Below are positions 7,166 to 10,876 of a stretch of DNA of 10,876 nucleotides, one piece after another. Within the stretch, counting starts at the first letter, position 1. Each line of letters opens with the position of its first letter. Origin of the DNA: Thermoplasmata archaeon (lineage in GTDB: Archaea > Thermoplasmatota > Thermoplasmata > Thermoplasmatales > GCA-001856825); assembly GCA_021831005.1 (NCBI GenBank), contig JAKBNO010000033.1, positions 1 to 10,876 on the forward strand. The letters are read 5' to 3'. The notes under the pieces were generated by a model. It saw nothing but the letters and a program-made list of their open reading frames with translations, had not been told where the DNA came from and did no database searches. A program made the position numbers and the translations under genes.

Positions 7166-7429
7166 GTACGATAGATACGAAGTTTGATGCAACCTTACTC
7201 GCTTCAACCAATCCGAGGGATTGAATGAGACAAATCAACCAGCCAAATTTGGGAGATCGCGGCCTCTGGTAAGAGATGGTGGTTAAAGACAAACTGAGCA
7301 ATAACGAGGTAGGTACCGGAAATGTCTACGATCCGTTGAAAAATATGACTAATCGTCAAAGCTGCGAAGGTTATAGTCACTCTGCGGGAAGAGCATAAAG
7401 TGAAGGAAAACACGAAGGTTTTGGTAGTA

Positions 7430-7669
7430 TCACGGCACGGGTGGACCACCGAAATAGTACCCTCCATTCCAATAGGAGAAGCCAAAGTTCCCTTTCGTGA
7501 GCACGTATGAGATGGAACCAAGAATTTGAGGATGGCCACCGCTATGGCCTCCTGCAGCTACTGGGGGAATAACCGGGGCCAATATTGCGAACATAAAGAT
7601 AACGGCGAATAGGAGAAGGGTCAATCTAGCTTTTCTCTTTCGTTTTTCGTTTAGCGTATCTTGAGTCAT
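7430..7669 (-). CDS. Small exported or membrane-anchored protein, 79 residues, Gly/Tyr-rich
   Basis: I do not recognise the family. The protein has a basic N-terminus (KRKRKAR, residues 9-15), a hydrophobic helix (16-31), then APVIPPVAAGG with a plausible signal-peptidase site near 39. That would release about 40 residues beginning GGHSGGHPQ and ending in a Gly/aromatic-rich tail (FSYWNGGYYFGGPPVP). If uncleaved, it would be a single-pass protein with an outward tail. The ATG at 7669 is preceded by GAGGT about 5 bases away (AATGAGGTAGTAATG). The frame extends further upstream to a TTG at 7735, but those residues have no signal-peptide character and no ribosome site. It lies 297 bases upstream of, and on the same strand as, the GntR/DUF1648 unit. 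The composition after the helix and the good ribosome site argue for a real gene. A structural surface peptide or bacteriocin-like product are both possible. Confidence 0.6.
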   Translation of the reverse strand: MTQDTLNEKRKRKARLTLLLFAVIFMFAILAPVIPPVAAGGHSGGHPQILGSISYVLTKGNFGFSYWNGGYYFGGPPVP

Positions 7670-8068
7670 TACTACCTCATTTGTACGAAAAGGTTGATGC
7701 TTCGGACCGCGGAGAAGTTGGATTCGATGCGGCAACTGATCCCTGATTCAACATGTTAAACTCCCCCTTGCCGAAGTTTAGACCTTTGTTTTGTACTTAA
7801 GGTTTTCATAATGGTGCCCTTTCCCGGGAAAAAAGTTGAACTTGAAAGAGACAAATGGAATAAGTACAGTCAATTCCTGCCTCGAAGGGACTCTGCTTTA
7901 GCAATACAAATACATCGTTTATCCACTTTAGAGTCCGGGGGGAAACAGAAAGGTCGGTCATGGTTAGTTACGGTATTATGCGAGCCATTTTATAATTTAA
8001 TACCCAGATCTTCAGACATTGAGAACAACTCGATGCTATGCGTTAAATTGCTCCGTTGTTGCAGTAAG
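7670..8068. other. Non-coding stretch upstream of tRNA-Glu
   Basis: About 400 bases with no gene I can support. The part next to 7669 should carry the small protein's promoter on the minus strand, but no clear TATA element stands out. A plus-strand frame at 7811-8077 has neither protein-like composition nor a ribosome site and runs into the tRNA promoter. Confidence 0.4.
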
Positions 8069-8069
8069 A

Positions 8070-8077
8070 ATATATAA
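8070..8077 (+). promoter_or_regulatory. TATA box of tRNA-Glu
   Basis: ATATATAA centred about 28 bases before the first tRNA base, the usual archaeal spacing. Confidence 0.65.
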
Positions 8078-8101
8078 CAAGCAATGTTATCGTTCGTTCA
8101 C

Positions 8102-8176
8102 GCTCCGGTAGTGTAGTCCGGCCAAGCATATCGGCCTTTCGAGCCGACGACCCGGGTCCAAATCCCGGCCGGAGCA
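8102..8176 (+). tRNA. tRNA-Glu (anticodon UUC)
   Basis: A complete 75-base cloverleaf with discriminator A and no encoded CCA. The acceptor stem is GCTCCGG pairing with CCGGAGC, all seven pairs. The D-stem GTGT/GCAT has an 11-base loop. The anticodon stem TCGGC/GCCGA encloses the loop CTTTCGA, so the anticodon is TTC and reads GAA/GAG glutamate codons. The variable region has four bases, and the T-stem CCGGG/CCCGG has loop TCCAAAT. No intron is present. A TATA box lies at the proper distance upstream. No partial 3' copy of the tRNA that would mark an integrated element was seen elsewhere in the window. Confidence 0.97.
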
Positions 8177-8332
8177 CTCTTCAAGTTATCTTGTGAATCT
8201 GCTTGAATTGAATCAGAATACAGTGATGAGTCTATACATTTAGAAGAGTAATTGCAAATCTTACTCCTGCTAAAATTCAATTTCTTGATGCCCTAAATCT
8301 TTTAAGGGTATCCCAACTGATCGTAGTTAGGA

Positions 8333-8416
8333 ATGTTTTCTCCATTATCTAGAGGAAGAGCGTTTATTGGGAATATCAAAACTTATGAAATACCTGAAAA
8401 TTGGGAAGTCTTCTGA
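8333..8416 (+). CDS. Possible 27-residue small protein (weak)
   Basis: ATG to TGA frame encoding a 27-residue peptide that starts MFSPLSRGRAF and ends YEIPENWEVF. A TTTTAAG element about 30 bases upstream would make it a leaderless message. The composition is protein-like but the length gives little statistical support. It could be a gene remnant, or chance in the 290-base gap between tRNA-Glu and the LysE-type gene. No function is proposed. Confidence 0.2.
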   Translation: MFSPLSRGRAFIGNIKTYEIPENWEVF

Positions 8417-8424
8417 TAATATAT
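8416..8424 (+). promoter_or_regulatory. TATA box of the LysE-type gene
   Basis: ATAATATAT predicts transcription starting near 8445, giving a leader of about 10-20 bases. A weak GGAAG lies at 8450-8454. Confidence 0.45.
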
Positions 8425-8466
8425 CACACAAACTGACTAATTTGTCTCTGGAAGCAAGTGTTTAAT

Positions 8467-9057
8467 ATGGAATGCAAATCTGAACGTGTGTTTCTGAGTG
8501 GTTCTTACGTTGTCCTTGTCGGCTATGTTCTCGGACTATCTCTAGCAGCTCCCCCGGGACCGGTCAATGCCGTGATAATGAATGAATCCTCAAAAAGCAT
8601 CCTCCACGGAACTAGCGTTGGGGTCGGGGCTATGACTGCGGACTTCATTTATCTCATTGTTCTATATTTCGGGAGAGCAGCAATTCCTCCTTTCGCTTTC
8701 AAATATCTCTACATTTTCGGTGCTGCAGTAATGGTCTATCTAGCGATCTCAGTCATTAGATCCAGAATGCCTTCAAAAACCCCGAAAGGGAACTACATCG
8801 TTGGTTTGACAATGGGGATAACAAACCCATTCCAAATTATATGGTGGGTAACAGTTGGACTATTCTTGATCGAAAAAATGACCCTTCTTTCAGTGGCCGG
8901 ATTTTTTGTAGGGGTACTTACCTGGATCACAGCATTTCCTTATGCCATGCACAAGGTTGGAAGCAGATATTCACCATTACTGAGAGTTTTCTCTTTCGTA
9001 ATCCTGGCTGCATTCGCTGTAGTAATGCTCTACTATGGGGTAAGGTCATTTTTCTGA
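8467..9057 (+). CDS. LysE/RhtB-type amino-acid exporter
   Basis: A 196-residue membrane protein of the LysE superfamily, whose members export amino acids such as lysine, threonine or homoserine, or related small molecules. The family signature AAPPGPVNAVI (residues 27-37) ends the first helix, and GITNPFQIIWW (117-127) matches the second conserved asparagine-proline motif. About six hydrophobic segments are visible (near 14-36, 50-68, 77-97, 111-134, 139-162 and 172-193), the usual topology and length. A GTG at 8458 would add three residues. The ATG at 8467 was preferred for its codon, but the GGAAG at 8450-8454 is badly spaced for both, so the start is uncertain. The gene is alone on its strand, between a 290-base gap and a 242-base gap. 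The substrate cannot be read from the sequence. Confidence 0.85.
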   Translation: MECKSERVFLSGSYVVLVGYVLGLSLAAPPGPVNAVIMNESSKSILHGTSVGVGAMTADFIYLIVLYFGRAAIPPFAFKYLYIFGAAVMVYLAISVIRSRMPSKTPKGNYIVGLTMGITNPFQIIWWVTVGLFLIEKMTLLSVAGFFVGVLTWITAFPYAMHKVGSRYSPLLRVFSFVILAAFAVVMLYYGVRSFF

Positions 9058-9264
9058 TGCCTTAATTGGATTTCACTCCGCTGATGCCGATGATTGTTCA
9101 ACAGACAAAATCAACCAGTCAGGCTTTGGGAAATGGAATGTTTCACGTTTTGAGGTAATCTGAAACCGTTCTTCATTCGAATATATTGCGGTTGACAGTA
9201 ATTGCTTGGACGCTTGGAAGAAGTTGATTGGAATTACCCGCCATTTCCAATTTTAGCTTAAAGG

Positions 9265-9272
9265 TTTAATAT
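9265..9272 (+). promoter_or_regulatory. TATA box of the unknown-protein/AlaX operon
   Basis: TTTAATAT, preceded by a purine-rich AAAGG like an archaeal BRE, is centred about 32 bases before the ATG at 9300. The transcript would have only a few untranslated bases. This spacing is why ATG 9300 was chosen over the TTG at 9279. Confidence 0.6.
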
Positions 9273-9299
9273 TTCATATTGAATACTCTCTTGATACAA

Positions 9300-9905
9300 A
9301 TGCCAGCAACAGAGCAACCGAAGGACTGGTTTTCTAAGCTTGACGAGCAACTTTCAAAGAAAGAGAAGGAAGTAATGAAGGAGAGTTCACAGACCACGGG
9401 AAAGAAATCGGAATTCAACAAGAAGATTCTGACTGACCTGTGGCAAACTTGGGTTAGATTCAATAAGCAAAACATTCACTTCACGATAGACCCTCCCCCG
9501 AACAAGTGGCTTGAATTCACTAGTTACCCTGAGAAGTTCCAGCTGAGCAACGATTTCTTTTTTGAGAACGTCAGCAACATAACTTTCAAAGACACAGCCG
9601 GGGAAGTTGAAAGAGTGGGAGACAACCTGAAGATAATCTACAAGAAAGAGGAAAATGAATCCATTTCTGCAATGTTCGAGTTTTCCGAGGGGGAGAAGTA
9701 CGACAGGTATACAGGCTGGCACCGGTATTTCACTCAGTACATCCTTTATCAATCTCCAATGAAGGGTGCAAAGGTCGAAGAGTTGGAGGAGATACTGCTG
9801 AACGTCTTTGCCAAGTGGTACGAGAGCCAGTTGAGAAGAAACAGGGACTTCATAATCGAGGAGATAAAGAAGAACTACACCAAAGGTGAAACATTCATTG
9901 AGTGA
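9300..9905 (+). CDS. Soluble protein of unknown function, upstream of AlaX
   Basis: I do not recognise this 201-residue protein. It is highly charged and has no signal peptide, membrane segment or cysteine cluster. Residues 1-45 are Lys/Glu-rich and probably helical or disordered (LDEQLSKKEKEVMKES). The middle (about 50-135) contains an aromatic-rich segment (LTDLWQTWVRFNKQNIHF, then DPPPNKWLEF) and strand-like alternation. The end (about 140-200) looks helical and basic (GWHRYFTQYIL, WYESQLRRNRDFIIEEIKKNY). The size and basic helices would suit a nucleic-acid or protein partner, but no motif proves it. The ATG at 9300 is supported by the TATA element 32 bases upstream; the TTG at 9279 lies too close to that element. 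Its 3' end overlaps the likely AlaX start, so the two are probably one operon and translationally coupled. Confidence 0.7.
   Translation: MPATEQPKDWFSKLDEQLSKKEKEVMKESSQTTGKKSEFNKKILTDLWQTWVRFNKQNIHFTIDPPPNKWLEFTSYPEKFQLSNDFFFENVSNITFKDTAGEVERVGDNLKIIYKKEENESISAMFEFSEGEKYDRYTGWHRYFTQYILYQSPMKGAKVEELEEILLNVFAKWYESQLRRNRDFIIEEIKKNYTKGETFIE
9885..9889 (+). promoter_or_regulatory. Ribosome-binding site that favours a TTG start for AlaX
   Basis: GGTGA matches part of the consensus GGAGGTGA and lies 8 bases before TTG 9898. A stronger GGAGGT at 9907-9912 lies 6 bases before an in-frame CTG at 9919. The two sites compete, so the start is unsettled. Confidence 0.4.
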
Positions 9906-10575
9906 TGGAGGTTCGTTACTGTACCTCCATGGCATAGAAGGCTCATACATTAAAGAGACAGAAGTCAAAGTTCTTGGATACGAGAATGGAGGGTACATCC
10001 TCGATAAAACAATATTGCACTACCAGGGAGGAGGGCAGCCCGGAGACCGTGGAATGCTGATATCGGGTGATTTGAAGATACCTATATACAACGTAAGAAA
10101 GAAGGGTAAGAACGTCCTGCATCTATCCAAGGTAGAAGCACCCATAGTTAGAGCCAAGTTGGTCTTGGACTGGGAAAGAAGATACAGGATCATGAAGATG
10201 CACACCCTTCAACACGCAATCTCTGCCGTTGTTTTCAAGACAGGCTTTCCATCATTGGTGACAGAAGTTTTTCCAGGATATGGGTACATCGAGAGCGATT
10301 CGAGCAGCATCAAGGTAAATGGCGAGGGATACACAATAAACAAGACCGCAAGAAACGTGAGGAGATACGAGGTCAAGCGTGACGACCTTGAACCAAAGTT
10401 GATGGCTAGATGCAACCTCGACAAGCTTCCTAAGTCGGTCGAAGAAATTTCGGTGGTGGAGATAGAAGGACTCGACTCCTGTGCCTGTGCAGGCACTCAC
10501 GTCAAGAACACGTCAGAGATTGGAGATTACTGGTTGAGAACGCCGGGGAAGAGAATCGAATTCGGATTATTTTGA
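9898..10575 (+). CDS. alaX: AlaX-type trans-editing alanyl-tRNA deacylase
   Basis: A free-standing homologue of the alanyl-tRNA synthetase editing domain; it hydrolyses Ser-tRNA-Ala (and, in the AlaX-M group, Gly-tRNA-Ala) in the cytosol. From TTG 9898 it is 225 residues, the AlaX-M size. The N-terminal beta-barrel opens with LLYLHGIEGSYIKE and carries HYQGGGQPGDRG. The zinc/catalytic site has HTLQH (HxxxH) and, near the C-terminus, CACAGTHV (CxxxH), with AGTH where GGTH is more usual. The start is uncertain: GTG 9886 has no ribosome site, TTG 9898 follows GGTGA, and CTG 9919 follows GGAGGT and would begin right at the conserved LYL. An ATG at 9905 overlapping the upstream stop is in the wrong frame and ends after ten codons. 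The gene is cotranscribed with the unknown protein and converges on a KaiC-like gene 7 bases away. Confidence 0.9.
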   Translation: MSDGGSLLYLHGIEGSYIKETEVKVLGYENGGYILDKTILHYQGGGQPGDRGMLISGDLKIPIYNVRKKGKNVLHLSKVEAPIVRAKLVLDWERRYRIMKMHTLQHAISAVVFKTGFPSLVTEVFPGYGYIESDSSSIKVNGEGYTINKTARNVRRYEVKRDDLEPKLMARCNLDKLPKSVEEISVVEIEGLDSCACAGTHVKNTSEIGDYWLRTPGKRIEFGLF

Positions 10576-10582
10576 AGCAGGT

Positions 10583-10876
10583 TCATTGAAACAGTTCTGA
10601 TTTTGCAAGGATCTCTATTCCATTTGATCCGATGCTGTATGGTCTGGCTTTTCTGTCGTGATTGGTCAGCCTCATCTTAAGAACCCTTATTATGCTCGTT
10701 GTGGAACCTATGTTGTCGTCGTACCTGTTCTGTAGTGAGATTACTCCGTCTGAAACGAATTCAGCTAGCCCGTCTCTGCTGGAGTAGGGAATCGAAACGT
10801 TTGATTCGGCCAAGAGGAAAGATGTGACATTCAGATCTCTCAACGCATTGGAGAGATTGATTATCACGTTCCGTTT
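10583..10876 (-). CDS. KaiC-like RecA-superfamily ATPase, C-terminal part (5' end beyond window)
   Basis: The frame is open to the window edge, giving 97 visible residues; the GTG near 10867 is only an internal codon. The order is strand-like VIINLSNALRDL, then VTSFLLAES, RDGLAEFVSDGVISLQ, and RVLKMRLTNHDRKARPYSIGSNGIEIL. This is the C-terminal half of a KaiC-type ATPase domain: the strand-loop pattern ending in a surface lysine-methionine-arginine segment and a PYxI..GIEI tail is characteristic. Archaeal KaiC-like proteins are RecA-related ATPases linked to signalling and often act with partner regulators; most have no defined role. Walker A and B motifs lie outside the window and cannot be checked. 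Single- or double-domain architecture is likewise unknown. It is convergent with AlaX, only 7 bases separating the stop codons. Confidence 0.75.
   Translation of the reverse strand, partial: KRNVIINLSNALRDLNVTSFLLAESNVSIPYSSRDGLAEFVSDGVISLQNRYDDNIGSTTSIIRVLKMRLTNHDRKARPYSIGSNGIEILAKSELFQ

Noticed and set aside
7204..7539. 111-residue minus-strand frame overlapping the small exported protein and the GntR upstream region
   Set aside because: Its composition is not protein-like, and it overlaps the better-supported frame that has a signal-like helix and a GAGGT site.
7670..7735. N-terminal extension of the small exported protein to TTG 7735
   Set aside because: The extra 22 residues would bury the basic-hydrophobic signal region, and no ribosome site precedes that TTG, whereas GAGGT sits just before the ATG at 7669.
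7811..8077. 88-residue plus-strand frame before tRNA-Glu
   Set aside because: No ribosome site, no domain-like pattern, and it runs into the tRNA's TATA box.
8102..8176. tRNA-Glu as an integration site for a mobile element
   Set aside because: No integrase gene and no second partial copy of the tRNA 3' end was seen in the window.
8222..8228. GTGATGA resembling box C of a C/D guide RNA
   Set aside because: No CTGA box D at the needed distance and no paired ends, so a guide RNA is not supported.
8098..8280. 60-residue minus-strand frame covering tRNA-Glu
   Set aside because: Its last 25 residues are the reverse complement of the tRNA itself, a well-known source of false gene calls.
9077..9171. 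GATGAT...CTGA pattern resembling a C/D box RNA
   Set aside because: The box C match is poor and the span of about 90 bases is too long for a typical archaeal guide RNA.

Overview
The window reads as euryarchaeal chromosome, most likely from the Thermoplasmata. The glycyl-tRNA synthetase is of the archaeal/eukaryal type. There is a free-standing AlaX editing protein and a KaiC-like ATPase. Several genes have an AT-rich TATA element 25-32 bases before the start codon, consistent with leaderless or near-leaderless transcripts, and many genes overlap. Base composition is moderate. The assignment is by protein character only; I cannot name a species. The window cuts a gene at each end.

Layout. 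1-808 is the C-terminal two thirds of an ArsB/NhaD-superfamily ion permease. 837-2120 is a metal-dependent SAH/MTA-type deaminase on its own TATA promoter. It converges, with a 25-base overlap, on a minus-strand operon (5306 down to 2096) encoding a four-CBS-domain protein, glycyl-tRNA synthetase and a stand-alone asparagine-synthetase-type PP-loop enzyme; these three genes also overlap each other. 5590-7132 (minus) is a two-gene unit: a YtrA-type GntR repressor and a DUF1648/DUF5808 membrane protein. A 24-base near-perfect palindrome lies over the repressor's promoter, and a hairpin with a T-run lies between the two genes. 7430-7669 (minus) encodes a 79-residue secreted or membrane-anchored small protein. 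8102-8176 is tRNA-Glu(UUC). A LysE-type exporter follows (8467-9057), then a two-gene unit of an unrecognised soluble protein and AlaX (9300-10575). The C-terminus of a KaiC-like ATPase faces it, 7 bases downstream.

How the genes fit together. Translation is the main theme: GlyRS charges tRNA-Gly, AlaX removes Ser or Gly wrongly attached to tRNA-Ala, and a tRNA-Glu gene is present. The CBS protein is translationally coupled to GlyRS and may be a nucleotide-sensing partner, but that is inference. The GntR/DUF1648 pair resembles bacterial stress or immunity cassettes. Its nearness to a small exported, aromatic-rich peptide is the most speculative and most interesting lead here. The non-coding stretches 7670-8068 and 9058-9264 hold no gene I can support, apart from one arm of a diverged repeat in the second; the other arm lies at 7213-7257.
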